A stretch of DNA of 34,343 bases, taken from the NCBI GenBank assembly GCA_017470525.1, contig JAFUYM010000056.1:1-34343 (forward strand), written 5' to 3'. The translations under genes and the position numbers were made by a program. The stretch comes from Bacteroidaceae bacterium. Its GTDB lineage: Bacteria; Bacteroidota; Bacteroidia; Bacteroidales; Bacteroidaceae. Within the stretch, counting starts at the first letter, position 1. Each line of letters starts with the position of its first letter. The notes beneath the pieces are model-generated. The model had not been told where the DNA came from. It searched no databases and saw only the letters and a program-made list of their open reading frames with translations. Shown here in pieces: positions 27,001 through 32,972 of the stretch.

Positions 27001-27770
27001 TATTGGTGCGTTATGGAAACAGTTACCAGCAGGACAAATATCAGGCACAAACATCCCTTTTCGGGGGCATGGATGTAGCGGTGAGTCATCCTCCTCTCCC
27101 CAAGAATATACCAGCATGGGGAAATCTGGAACGTCTGACCAAAGAACGCGAACTGGTGGGTATTTACCTCTCTGCACATCCGCTGGATGAATACTCTGCC
27201 ATTCTCGACTACGTGTGCAACACCAAGATGAACCAGTTGGAAGAACAGAAAGAAGAACTGGCAAAGATGGAAGAAGTGACAGTGGGAGGCATTGTCTCAT
27301 CTGTTCGTACAGGAGAGAGCAAGACGGGAAGCCCATACGGTATCGTGAAGATGGAAGATTTCGAGGGCAGTGGCGAAATGCCTCTTTTCGGAACCGATTG
27401 GGTCAACTACCGCAATTTCTTCATGGAAGGAGCGTCCCTTTTCATCCGTCTGAAGTTTGAACCTCACCGATTCCGTCAGGGCATCTACAATATGGTTGTC
27501 AAGTCTGTGGAACTGATGCCGGAAGTGAAAGACAAACTGATACAGAAAATCACCTTGGACGTGCCGCTTGACAAACTCACCTCTACGATGGTGGAAGACC
27601 TGGCAGGCATAGTGAAGGATAATCCTGGCGATGCTGAACTCATTTTCAACATCCACACATCCGACAGTCATAAGGTGTCGCTCATGTCCCGTAAAGTGAA
27701 GGTACGGATGGCGAGAAAACTGGCATTGTACATCAAGGAGCACAATGAAATTGGCGTGAAAATCAATTAG
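24066..27770 (+). CDS. dnaE: DNA polymerase III alpha subunit
   Basis: Replicative polymerase catalytic subunit, 1234 residues. The PHP domain is at 1-290 (FVHLHVHTQYSILDG with H8/H10; VTDHGNMFG), and the palm holds WVGPGRGSAAGSAVAYCLG (425-443) and LPDIDTDFDDDGRG with catalytic D469 and D471; GLIKMDFLGLKTL supplies the third Asp. The fingers have YRPGPMDYIPDFI and GITVYQEQVM. An HhH region with GVGESAVQAI follows, and an OB domain starts near TVGGIVSSVRTGESKTGSPYG. The sequence EMPLFGTDW marks the end of the OB part, and a short tail follows. No exonuclease domain is fused, so it is the DnaE and not the PolC type. Possibly cotranscribed with trxA after a 42-base gap. Confidence 0.99.
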   Translation: MEDFVHLHVHTQYSILDGQAAISKLVDKAIKNGMRGMAVTDHGNMFGIKEFFNYCNKVNKGKSDEEKFKPIFGCEVYCARRDLHSKENNALDKSGWHLILLAKNEIGYHNLVKIVSEAWVDGYYHRPRTDHKSIEKHHEGLIVSSACLAGEVPRYVKNGQIEEAEKSIEWFKSIFGDDYYIELMRHEVKDPMQRANRDTYKEQKAIEPMMIELARKHHVKLICTNDSHFVDEENAEAHDRLLCLSTGKDLDDPNRMLYSKQEWFKTKEEMNEVFKDLPEALSNTIEILDKVETYSIDHAPIMPFYAIPEDFGTEKEWREKFTDEDIFNEFTRDENGNVVLSQEDAEKKIKKLGGIDKLYRIKFEADYLKKITYEGAKRLYGDPVPDSVKAQLDFELHVMKTMGFPGYFLIVQDFINSARKELDVWVGPGRGSAAGSAVAYCLGITKIDPIKYDLLFERFLNPDRISLPDIDTDFDDDGRGKVLQWVTEKYGAEKVAHIITYGTMATKLAIKDVGRVQKVPLATVNALCKAIPDRLPNGKKMNLANAIECVPELKDAATSPDPLLRDTMRFAQMLENNVRNTGVHACGTIICRDAIDDWVPVSTADDKETGEKLRCTQYDGHVIEETGLIKMDFLGLKTLSQLKEAVANVKESLGIDIDVDQFDITDPATYQLYCDGRTVGTFQFESAGMQKYLRELQPTVFEDLIAMNALYRPGPMDYIPDFIDRKQGRKPIEYDIPCMEKYLKDTYGITVYQEQVMLLSRQLADFTRGESDALRKAMGKKKKDIVDAMKPKFIEGGQKNGHDPKILDKIWGDWEKFASYAFNKSHATCYSWVAYQTAFLKANFPAQFMAAVMSRSLDNITEIRKLMDECKAMGISTLGPDINESRHKFSVNFEGDIRFGMAAVKGVGESAVQAIIEEREKNGPYTSFYDFFERVNLSQCNKKNIENLVVAGAFDCFKDIHRETFFAPGQRPGETYLDVLVRYGNSYQQDKYQAQTSLFGGMDVAVSHPPLPKNIPAWGNLERLTKERELVGIYLSAHPLDEYSAILDYVCNTKMNQLEEQKEELAKMEEVTVGGIVSSVRTGESKTGSPYGIVKMEDFEGSGEMPLFGTDWVNYRNFFMEGASLFIRLKFEPHRFRQGIYNMVVKSVELMPEVKDKLIQKITLDVPLDKLTSTMVEDLAGIVKDNPGDAELIFNIHTSDSHKVSLMSRKVKVRMARKLALYIKEHNEIGVKIN

Positions 27771-27812
27771 AGAACTAAACATATTTATTCACTAAAAAAA
27801 CACTTAAGAAAA

Positions 27813-28124
27813 ATGGTCATTAACGATTCTAACTACAGCGAAATTTTGGCACAAAACAAGCCAATGGTACTCGATTTCTGGGCAACATGGTGCGGTCCTT
27901 GCCGCATGGTGGGTCCTGTCATTCAGGAACTGGCAGACCAGTATGAAGGTCAAGTCATTGTCGGCAAAGTGAACATTGAGGAAGATGCAGACGACCTCGT
28001 GGCGCAGTTTGGCATCCGCAACATCCCAACCATTCTTTACATGAAGAACGGAGAGGTGGTAGATAAGGTTGTGGGTGCTGCACCCAAGGCGATGCTGGAA
28101 GAAAAACTCAAGGCACTGCTCTGA
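27813..28124 (+). CDS. trxA: Thioredoxin
   Basis: A 103-residue cytoplasmic thiol-disulfide reductase with the active site WCGPC (C27 and C30) in LDFWATWCGPCRM. FGIRNIPTILYMKNGEVV carries the cis-Pro. There is no signal peptide, so it is the cytoplasmic form. The next gene overlaps its stop by one base (TGATG at 28122-28126), so they are translationally coupled. Confidence 0.97.
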   Translation: MVINDSNYSEILAQNKPMVLDFWATWCGPCRMVGPVIQELADQYEGQVIVGKVNIEEDADDLVAQFGIRNIPTILYMKNGEVVDKVVGAAPKAMLEEKLKALL

Positions 28125-28498
28125 TGGTAAACAACGACGACGAAATCCTCCGTGCTGCCCCCAAGGAAGCATCGGCGATAGACAATGAAATCTTTCGTGG
28201 AGCGGCAGATGATACCAAGGAGGTTGCCTTCATTCAGAACTATATAGGTTCAGAAAACCGTGAACTCTTCACGGAAGAAGACATCTACTACTGTATTGAC
28301 GTTCTGCTCGAATATCTCGACAAACTGAATGACAAGGCAGACGAAGACGGCTACATCGACATCGATGCTGAAGAAATCGCCCGCCACATTCAGAAGAAGG
28401 CGAAAAAAGAAGGCATGGGGCCTTACGAACTTGATGCCCTCATCCTTCTGATTGATGCAGAACTGGAATACAATGAACAATTGGAAAATGAAGAATGA
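28124..28498 (+). CDS. Acidic hypothetical protein coupled to trxA
   Basis: A 124-residue protein of unknown function, strongly acidic, without signal peptide, helix-spanning hydrophobic segments or Cys pairs. Two helical halves can be seen: FTEEDIYYCIDVLLEYLDKL and the C-terminal GPYELDALILLIDAELEYNE. The start codon shares a base with the trxA stop, which implies a fixed expression ratio and perhaps a joint role, for example as a thioredoxin substrate with its single Cys in YYCID. I do not recognise a named family. Confidence 0.85.
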   Translation: MVNNDDEILRAAPKEASAIDNEIFRGAADDTKEVAFIQNYIGSENRELFTEEDIYYCIDVLLEYLDKLNDKADEDGYIDIDAEEIARHIQKKAKKEGMGPYELDALILLIDAELEYNEQLENEE

Positions 28499-28517
28499 AG
28501 AGTGAAGAATTTTTCAT

Positions 28518-28928
28518 TTAGAACCTCACCACTCTTTCCCCATTCATCTCCTCCCCTATGGTGACCTTCACGGCATCGTCGGGGAGGAGATTTTCGATGA
28601 GTTCAGGCCATTCCATGAAACACACATTCCCCGAATACACATAATCCTCATACCCGATGTCCAGCGCCTCCTGTTCCTTTTTTATTCTGTAAAAATCAAA
28701 GTGGTAGATAGGTTCACCCTCCCCATCCACATACTCATTCACAATTGCAAACGTAGGCGAGTTGATGACATCCTCCACACCCAGTTCCTCGCATATAGCC
28801 TTGATAAAGGTTGTTTTTCCAGCCCCCATCTTCCCATAAAAGGCAAACACCTTCCGTTCACCCATTGCTGCTACAAACTCCCTTGCGGCAGCACTCAGTC
28901 CATCTATCGACGCAATCCTTATTTCCAT
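28518..28928 (-). CDS. tsaE: tRNA N6-threonylcarbamoyladenosine ATPase subunit TsaE
   Basis: ATPase needed with TsaB, TsaC and TsaD for t6A37 in ANN-decoding tRNAs. A protein of 136 residues from the ATG at 28926-28928 ([15 protein letters not shown]). Walker A is [10 protein letters not shown] (31-40); family motifs SPTF (57-60), HFDFYR (76-81) and EWPE (106-109) follow. The frame is open to an ATG at 28979, but a perfect promoter (TTTG-N19-TACCTTTG) occupies 28980-28950, so translation must start at 28928. It converges on the trxA operon with only 19 bases between the stops. Confidence 0.96.
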   Translation of the reverse strand: MEIRIASIDGLSAAAREFVAAMGERKVFAFYGKMGAGKTTFIKAICEELGVEDVINSPTFAIVNEYVDGEGEPIYHFDFYRIKKEQEALDIGYEDYVYSGNVCFMEWPELIENLLPDDAVKVTIGEEMNGERVVRF

Positions 28929-28949
28929 CTTTATCTTCTTATTTTTGTG

Positions 28950-28980
28950 CAAAGGTACGATTAAGTGAGCACAATACAAA
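28950..28980 (-). promoter_or_regulatory. Bacteroidetes-type promoter of tsaE
   Basis: On the minus strand TTTG (28980-28977), 19 nt, TACCTTTG (28957-28950): a textbook match. The -33 element lies inside a palindrome (28976-29005), which may be an operator or cruciform. Confidence 0.85.
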
Positions 28981-29005
28981 CGAAAACAACATTTTTTTCG
29001 TTTGT
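28976..29005. repeat. Inverted repeat overlapping the tsaE promoter
   Basis: Perfect 11-bp arms ACAAACGAAAA (28976-28986) and TTTTCGTTTGT (28995-29005) with an 8-nt loop. The left arm covers the -33 TTTG of the tsaE promoter. It could be an operator, or the end of a transcript arriving from the right on the minus strand. The 364 bases from 28929 to 29292 hold this, the promoter, a weak GGGCA/TGCCC hairpin at 29073-29105, and the direct repeat; no gene is seen. Confidence 0.65.
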
Positions 29006-29127
29006 AGGGTTAGCACTCAATGCCTTCTCTGGCACACATTATATAATATAAATATAAACACATAACCCACACAGGGCAGTTCCCGCATTGTGCTTTTTTT
29101 GCCCTTTTGAAAAAAGTAAGGGAAATA

Positions 29128-29239
29128 TTTGGTGGTTTCAATCTTTTTCTGTTACCTTGCCAACGAATGAGTGGAAACACTCTCTGCGGTGCTTTTCGGG
29201 ATGCCGTGGCTTATTGGTAATTATAAAAGCGTTATGCTC
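29128..29239 (+). repeat. ~110-bp direct repeat, copy 1, with micro-ORF
   Basis: Runs from TTTGGTGGTTTCAATC to GCGTTATGCTC and is about 90% identical to 30050-30157. Both copies hold an open frame from TTTGGTGG to TAA; from its ATG copy 1 reads MSGNTLCGAFRDAVAYW. A hairpin GAGTG-GAAA-CACTC (GNRA-type tetraloop) lies in the middle. The repeats bracket the nuclease-like gene at 29293-29835. Confidence 0.85.
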
Positions 29240-29292
29240 TTTCTTGCAAGGTGGAAAACTTGGATTATTAGTTGCAGCCCAACTTAAACGAT

Positions 29293-29835
29293 ATGGAATA
29301 TGATATAGCCTTAGAACTTGCACGGCTCCACATCTTGAATGGAGCCGATTTTGTGCGTCAGTTGAAGTTCTTGGCTGGGTTGAGCGATTTCAAGCCTGTA
29401 AAAGGTGAAACCAATATTTATTCCGTAGGTGGAGAAAATAATGAAGACTACTACAATCTGCTTAATGCCGCCCGAAAAGCGGTAGGGTTGGGATACAGGG
29501 TTTTCATATTGCCCAATCCGCAAGGCATTCGCACCGCAGACTTCATCTTTGAAAGAAAAGGCATCTATAAGATGTATGATCTGAAAACGATTCAAGGAAA
29601 AAGTTCCGTGCTTAATCGTTTACTTGAATCGGTCGGACAAACCAATCATGTCTTGCTGAACATGACCACGCCATACAACGCTCGTCTCTTAGCAGCCCAA
29701 ATCAAGACATTTTTTGCAGTCAATCCTGAAGCAATGGAAGTGCTCATTTTCAAAGGTAAAAACATCATATCTGTGAGTCGTCGGTTCACGTATAATCCCC
29801 GATTCATCCAGTTATTCAGGAAGATGTATGAATAG
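29293..29835 (+). CDS. CdiA-CT-like PD-(D/E)XK nuclease (putative toxin)
   Basis: A protein of 180 residues from the ATG at 29293-29295; a TTG seven codons upstream is possible. There is no signal peptide. The C-terminal part (about 65-155) follows the pattern of the tRNA nuclease domain found at the end of CdiA-type toxins: GYRVFILPNPQG, then TADFIF (D83), YDLKT (D96, K98), VGQTNHVLLNM (Q116) and VLIFKGKNIISVS. These are the D...(D/E)xK...Q positions of a PD-(D/E)XK fold. The N-terminal 60 residues are not recognised. It may be a solitary toxin or a phage/ICE-derived nuclease domain. It lies between two direct repeats and overlaps a 38-codon frame at its stop. No immunity gene of normal size is adjacent. 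Confidence 0.72.
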   Translation: MEYDIALELARLHILNGADFVRQLKFLAGLSDFKPVKGETNIYSVGGENNEDYYNLLNAARKAVGLGYRVFILPNPQGIRTADFIFERKGIYKMYDLKTIQGKSSVLNRLLESVGQTNHVLLNMTTPYNARLLAAQIKTFFAVNPEAMEVLIFKGKNIISVSRRFTYNPRFIQLFRKMYE

Positions 29836-29944
29836 AAATTACCACCTAAAATCCAGGTGGCAAAGACTTAAAATTGGAGCAGGGTCGATACGGGCTTACT
29901 CCCACGCGGAAACTTACCGGATAGTCAAAAACATTGTATTTTGA
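29828..29944 (+). CDS. Overlapping 38-codon basic micro-ORF (uncertain)
   Basis: An ATG at 29828-29830 overlaps the nuclease stop in an ATGAATAG arrangement that favours translational coupling. The 38-residue product starts MNRNYHLKSRWQRLKIGAGS, is strongly basic and ends at TGA 29942-29944. It is too short for a usual immunity protein. The same stretch on the other strand looks like a small RNA gene, so the open frame may be chance. Confidence 0.3.
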   Translation: MNRNYHLKSRWQRLKIGAGSIRAYSHAETYRIVKNIVF

Positions 29945-29945
29945 C
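29836..29945 (-). ncRNA. Putative ~110-nt small RNA antisense to the nuclease 3' end
   Basis: On the minus strand a perfect TATCTTTG (29957-29950) is preceded by TTTG about 20 nt upstream in an AT-rich stretch, giving a predicted start near 29945. The transcript would run left about 85-100 nt through a GC-rich block (29881-29925) and reach a hairpin CCACCT-GGATTTT-AGGTGG (29860-29842) followed by TAATTTC, a weak terminator. No family is recognised. Confidence 0.4.
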
Positions 29946-29949
29946 ATTG

Positions 29950-29982
29950 CAAAGATAGTCTATTTGTTTGAATCCAACAAAT
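29950..29982 (-). promoter_or_regulatory. Leftward promoter behind the nuclease gene
   Basis: TATCTTTG at 29957-29950 on the minus strand matches TAnnTTTG perfectly. A TTTG/TTG lies 17-20 nt upstream inside an ATTTGTT/AACAAAT inverted repeat (29962-29968 and 29976-29982). It is directed against the nuclease gene. Confidence 0.55.
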
Positions 29983-30049
29983 CTTTTCACAACTTTTTTG
30001 TTCTTTTCACAGAAAAAGGTTCTTTCCACAAACTTTTTTGGTTCAAATG

Positions 30050-30157
30050 TTTGGTGGTTTCAATCTTTTTCTGTTACTTTTCCACCGAATGAGTGGAAAC
30101 ACTCTCTGCGGTGCTTTGGGTGCCGTGGCTTATTGGTAATTTAGAAGCGTTATGCTC
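30050..30157 (+). repeat. ~110-bp direct repeat, copy 2, with micro-ORF
   Basis: Second copy of 29128-29239. Differences are a few substitutions, a 3-base deletion that keeps the micro-ORF in frame (MSGNTLCGALGAVAYW, TAA) and a 1-base change after the stop. Here the hairpin around GAGTG-GAAA-CACTC gains an outer CACCG/CGGTG stem, so this copy folds better. The stretch 29945-30374 holds this repeat, the long palindrome and no supported gene. Confidence 0.85.
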
Positions 30158-30164
30158 GTCGTAT

Positions 30165-30288
30165 ACCAAGAAACCTGAGAAATTTCAAAGTAAATACGAT
30201 GATGTGCATAGTATTTCACGTCTGTATTAGGCGTGGAATGTGCTATTCCATCGTTAGGTATTTACGGGTTTTCTCAGGACCTCTTGGT
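30165..30288. repeat. Long imperfect palindrome (~124 nt)
   Basis: Nested pairing arms: ACCAAGAAACCTGAGAAA (30165-30182) with TTTCTCAGGACCTCTTGGT (30270-30288); GTAAATAC (30190-30197) with GTATTTAC (30258-30265); CGATG (30197-30201) with CATCG (30249-30253); TTTCACG (30214-30220) with CGTGGAA (30232-30238). The result is one long stem with bulges and an ~11-nt apical loop. It lies between repeat copy 2 and the membrane-TIR genes, and could be a leader RNA, a MITE or a recombination site. Confidence 0.65.
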
Positions 30289-30374
30289 AGAAGGTGGAGA
30301 CATGGCAGTTCCACGCTTCTTCGTATGTATATAAATACAAACTTTTGTTGGGACTGGCAAAAGTTATCCAAGCA

Positions 30375-30800
30375 ATGGAAGAAAGATTAAAAAATCCTGC
30401 AGTTCAAACCCATATCACAATGCTACAAGGCATCATCGATAGAATGGGAAAAAACTCGAGCCATTGCAAGCAATGGTGTCTCGCTGTGGAAAGTATATTC
30501 TTTGGTATAGCAAAGGATAATATGAGTTGGTGGTTCTTTGCGTTTATTGTTGTGACTACTCTTTTGTTTTGGTTTCAAGATGCGGGCTATCTTGCATTCA
30601 GCAGACATTTTAGAAACCAACAAAAAACATTTGTGGAAAATCTACATAAAGATATTGATTATGAGAAAGATATTTATCTTGTACATACGTTGAAAGGTTG
30701 TGAACGATGTTGTGCCATAATAGAGGCGGCATCTTCCATCTTTGTGTGGCCAACTTATATCGGAATCATTGCTTTTATGACAATTTTTATGTTAAATTGA
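30375..30800 (+). CDS. Small membrane protein paired with the TIR protein
   Basis: A protein of 141 residues from the ATG at 30375; the frame is open to 30294, but the inner start (MEERLKNPAVQTHITMLQGI) fits a family whose members begin with such a helix. After the soluble helix (5-30, ending RMGKNSSHCKQWC) there are hydrophobic segments at about 33-47, 51-69 and 117-140, with a charged cytoplasmic region between (FSRHFRNQQKTFVENLHKDI). The order 'NP.VQ.H...LQ.II.RM..NS..CK.WC' recalls small membrane proteins seen near TIR-type and other defence genes; that link is from memory. The TIR gene starts 8 bases later, so the two are one unit. It may be the membrane effector or anchor. Confidence 0.72.
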   Translation: MEERLKNPAVQTHITMLQGIIDRMGKNSSHCKQWCLAVESIFFGIAKDNMSWWFFAFIVVTTLLFWFQDAGYLAFSRHFRNQQKTFVENLHKDIDYEKDIYLVHTLKGCERCCAIIEAASSIFVWPTYIGIIAFMTIFMLN

Positions 30801-30808
30801 AGATAAAC

Positions 30809-31993
30809 ATGGGAAACTCACGCCAAAAACTCCATCAATTAAAATGCCTGTATTCCAAGCAACTTAAAAGACCAGTAAACGATGTTGTAAAACTCATGCC
30901 ACTGGGCTTCACGGATGACATGTTTATCCTAAAATTCATACATTGTTATGAATACCTCTGGCTTGACTTACAAAAAGAATGGAAGTTCTATCGGCACAAA
31001 AACAAAGTATTCAAAGGCAAAAAACATCTTCTTTTTCCTTCCCCTTATCGTATGGTGCTTAGTGCAGCATATCATCTGTTGAATAAAGCAAAGAGGGGTC
31101 ACCTCACTCAAATGTCAGGCAAATGGAAGAAAGAACAGGAAAATCGGCTTGTAGATGCTTGTCAGAAGAAACTTTCTGAACGTAAAGAGAAGCAACGGCT
31201 GAATACGGAACTTTTGCAGAACGCTGTGCCAAACTATGCCCACAATATGATTGAATCATATTATTTCTTGCGACATTTTCATCGTGAAGATGTAAATGGT
31301 CGTTTCTATGTTTTGAATGAAATCGCTAAGTTTAATCATTCGAGGTTCGTCGGTTTCTTTATAAATGTGATGAAAAGCGAACGCAATGACTTTTGTCGTG
31401 AATTTGCTTTTCGAACATTGCAGAAATGGGGCAAGACAGTACATCTGCCTAAGAAACCTAAAGGAAAGAAACATCCTTCTGACAAAATCGTGCCAACCAT
31501 TCCGACAAATCCAGAAGAACAGATTGCATTGATTGAAAAACTACAAATGGAGCACGACAAGTCATATAATGTGTTCATTTCGCATCGCTCATTGGATAGG
31601 GTGCTCATTATCAAAATAAAAGATATGCTGAACGGGGAAAATCTGAGCGTTTACGTGGATTGGATGATTGATAAAGATGGACTTCCTCGTGAAAAACTAA
31701 GCGATAAAACTTTGGCAACATTGGAAGTGCGGATGAAGCATTGCGACAGGCTGCTATATGTGCATACTAAAAACTGTAAGGATTCCGAATACATCAAGTG
31801 GGAACTGAACCTTGCTCAACAATACAACATTCCTGTGACCATACTGAATGCCGAGGATGTTTTTGAATCAGATGAAATGAGACATATTCCACATGTTCAT
31901 ATCAAAAAGAACAAACTATTTGTTATGATACAAGACAAAGAAATCCTCTATAAATCTTTGTTTTCGCAAGTCAAATCTCAAAGAAATATGTAA
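30809..31993 (+). CDS. TIR-domain protein with helical N-terminal region
   Basis: A protein of 394 residues from the ATG at 30809-30811; the frame is open further upstream but that part overlaps the membrane protein gene. Residues 1-240 are helical and Lys-rich, with a HEAT/ARM-like stretch at 165-208 (VLNEIAKFNH, then EFAFRTLQKWG). The C-terminal TIR domain (252-350) has YNVFISHRSLDRV, LSVYVDWMIDKDG, RMKHCDRLLYVHT and KWELNLAQQYN. E332 in WEL is at the position of the catalytic Glu of NAD-cleaving TIR domains. A signalling or NADase role in abortive infection is inferred. No ThsA, STING or CD-NTase gene is next to it, so it does not match Thoeris or CBASS. Confidence 0.82.
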   Translation: MGNSRQKLHQLKCLYSKQLKRPVNDVVKLMPLGFTDDMFILKFIHCYEYLWLDLQKEWKFYRHKNKVFKGKKHLLFPSPYRMVLSAAYHLLNKAKRGHLTQMSGKWKKEQENRLVDACQKKLSERKEKQRLNTELLQNAVPNYAHNMIESYYFLRHFHREDVNGRFYVLNEIAKFNHSRFVGFFINVMKSERNDFCREFAFRTLQKWGKTVHLPKKPKGKKHPSDKIVPTIPTNPEEQIALIEKLQMEHDKSYNVFISHRSLDRVLIIKIKDMLNGENLSVYVDWMIDKDGLPREKLSDKTLATLEVRMKHCDRLLYVHTKNCKDSEYIKWELNLAQQYNIPVTILNAEDVFESDEMRHIPHVHIKKNKLFVMIQDKEILYKSLFSQVKSQRNM

Positions 31994-32014
31994 CCTTATA
32001 AAAAACAAGAACGT

Positions 32015-32683
32015 ATGAAAAGACTGATTTCAAAATTAACAATGGTAGCCTTTGGAATGTTACTATCGTCAAGCACTACAGTTTGGGGATTTAACGTTAA
32101 TGGAATATATTATGAAAGGAGCCTTGATTATTATGGAAGAGTAGTCGCCGTGATAAAAGGCGAAGAAGAATATACTGGCTCTGTCATCATTCCATCCTCC
32201 ATCAATTATGATGGTATAGTTTTACCAGTAAGAGTTATTTCGGACAGTGCTTTCAAGGGCTGCAGCGGCTTGACCTCATTGACCATCCCCAGCAGTGTCA
32301 CATCCATTGGCAATAATGCTTTCTCTGGCTGTAGCGGCTTGACTTCATTGACCATCCCCAGCAGTGTCACATACATTGGCAGTTCTGCTTTCTCTTATTG
32401 CAGCGGCTTGACATCCATCACTATCCCTAACAGCGTGACGAGCATCGGCGAGGAAGCTTTCTTGGGCTGTAGCCGCTTGACATCCATCACTATCCCTAAC
32501 AGCGTGACGAGCATCGGCGAGGAAGCTTTCCATTCTTGCAGCCGCTTGACATCCATCACTATCCCTAACAGCGTGACGAGCATCGGCGAGGGAGCTTTCT
32601 CTTATTGCAGCGGCTTGACATCCATCACTATCCCTAACAGCGTGGCGAGCATCGGCAGTTATGCTTTCTATTATTGTATTTAG
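32015..32683 (+). CDS. BspA-type leucine-rich-repeat surface protein, probably truncated
   Basis: A 222-residue protein with a signal peptide (about 1-25, ending TTVWG). After ~55 residues of N-terminal domain (NGIYYERS, then [17 protein letters not shown]) it is built of 23-residue LRR_5 repeats: 'aF.[19 protein letters not shown]'. It stops in the middle of a repeat (YAFYYCI), without the C-terminal domain or secretion tail normal in BspA-like proteins, so it has probably lost its 3' end. Related proteins bind host matrix or other bacteria. The gene starts 21 bases after the TIR gene on the same strand, but a functional link is doubtful. Confidence 0.85.
   Translation: MKRLISKLTMVAFGMLLSSSTTVWGFNVNGIYYERSLDYYGRVVAVIKGEEEYTGSVIIPSSINYDGIVLPVRVISDSAFKGCSGLTSLTIPSSVTSIGNNAFSGCSGLTSLTIPSSVTYIGSSAFSYCSGLTSITIPNSVTSIGEEAFLGCSRLTSITIPNSVTSIGEEAFHSCSRLTSITIPNSVTSIGEGAFSYCSGLTSITIPNSVASIGSYAFYYCI
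32249..32662 (+). repeat. Six tandem 69-bp units inside the BspA-type gene
   Basis: Units start GCTTTC at 32249, 32318, 32387, 32456, 32525 and 32594, and a seventh partial at 32663. The later units are almost identical at DNA level (a block of about 50 bp is shared exactly by units 4 and 5), while the first two differ more, which points to recent expansion by duplication or slippage. Confidence 0.92.
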
Positions 32684-32775
32684 AGCCCTCTAAACAACCA
32701 CAAACAATGAAAAACACATAAAGATAAACCATTGTGTATCAACTGCTTTTAGATTTTAACACTTCAGAAGCTGTT

Positions 32776-32807
32776 TTTGGTTGCTTCGGAAATTCCCGTT
32801 AAATTTG
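32776..32807 (+). promoter_or_regulatory. Bacteroidetes-type promoter upstream of the HTH gene
   Basis: TTTG (32776-32779), 20 nt, TAAATTTG (32800-32807). It gives a leader of about 215 nt before the ATG at 33032, and the leader contains the AGTTGACA repeats. Confidence 0.6.
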
Positions 32808-32852
32808 CAACGTATTTCTACCGCAGGGAATTTACGAGGCTTTATTTTTGCC

Positions 32853-32972
32853 ATATCGTGGACATAGTTGACAAGGGATGACTAAGGGTTACATGAGTTG
32901 ACAGATTTCTGACCCGCTTTTGAGAAAAGCAACATCGTGGCGAAAGTTGACAAAGGATGTCGAGAGTTTACT
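32853..32972 (+). repeat. Iterated AGTTGACA sites and a 28-bp direct repeat
   Basis: AGTTGACA occurs exactly at 32866, 32896 and 32945, with a degenerate AGTTTACT at 32965. Two of them lie in a 28-bp imperfect direct repeat (32853-32880 and 32932-32959). The sites precede a multi-HTH gene and an integrase gene, so they are candidate binding sites for one of these. The stretch 32684-33031 has no gene; besides the promoter and these sites nothing else is seen. Confidence 0.7.

Noticed and set aside
29231-30157. Integron attC sites suggested by GCGTTATGC at the ends of both ~110-bp repeats
   Set aside because: GTTATGC departs from the GTTRRRY core, no matching RYYYAAC end in the required inverted layout was found, and no integron integrase is present.
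28980-30374. tRNA or tmRNA remnant as integration site next to tsaE
   Set aside because: No cloverleaf, T-loop (GTTCRANNC) or CCA end was found in these spacers.
30050-31993. Retron (long hairpin RNA next to an effector gene)
   Set aside because: There is no reverse transcriptase gene in the window, so the hairpin cannot be assigned to a retron.
30809-31993. Thoeris ThsB or CBASS/TIR-STING effector
   Set aside because: No ThsA-like SIR2/SLOG, CD-NTase or STING domain is encoded nearby, and the partner is a small membrane protein.
32249-32662. CRISPR-like array (regular 69-bp periodicity)
   Set aside because: The periodicity is coding: each unit is one 23-residue LRR in a continuous frame, with no unique spacers between constant repeats.
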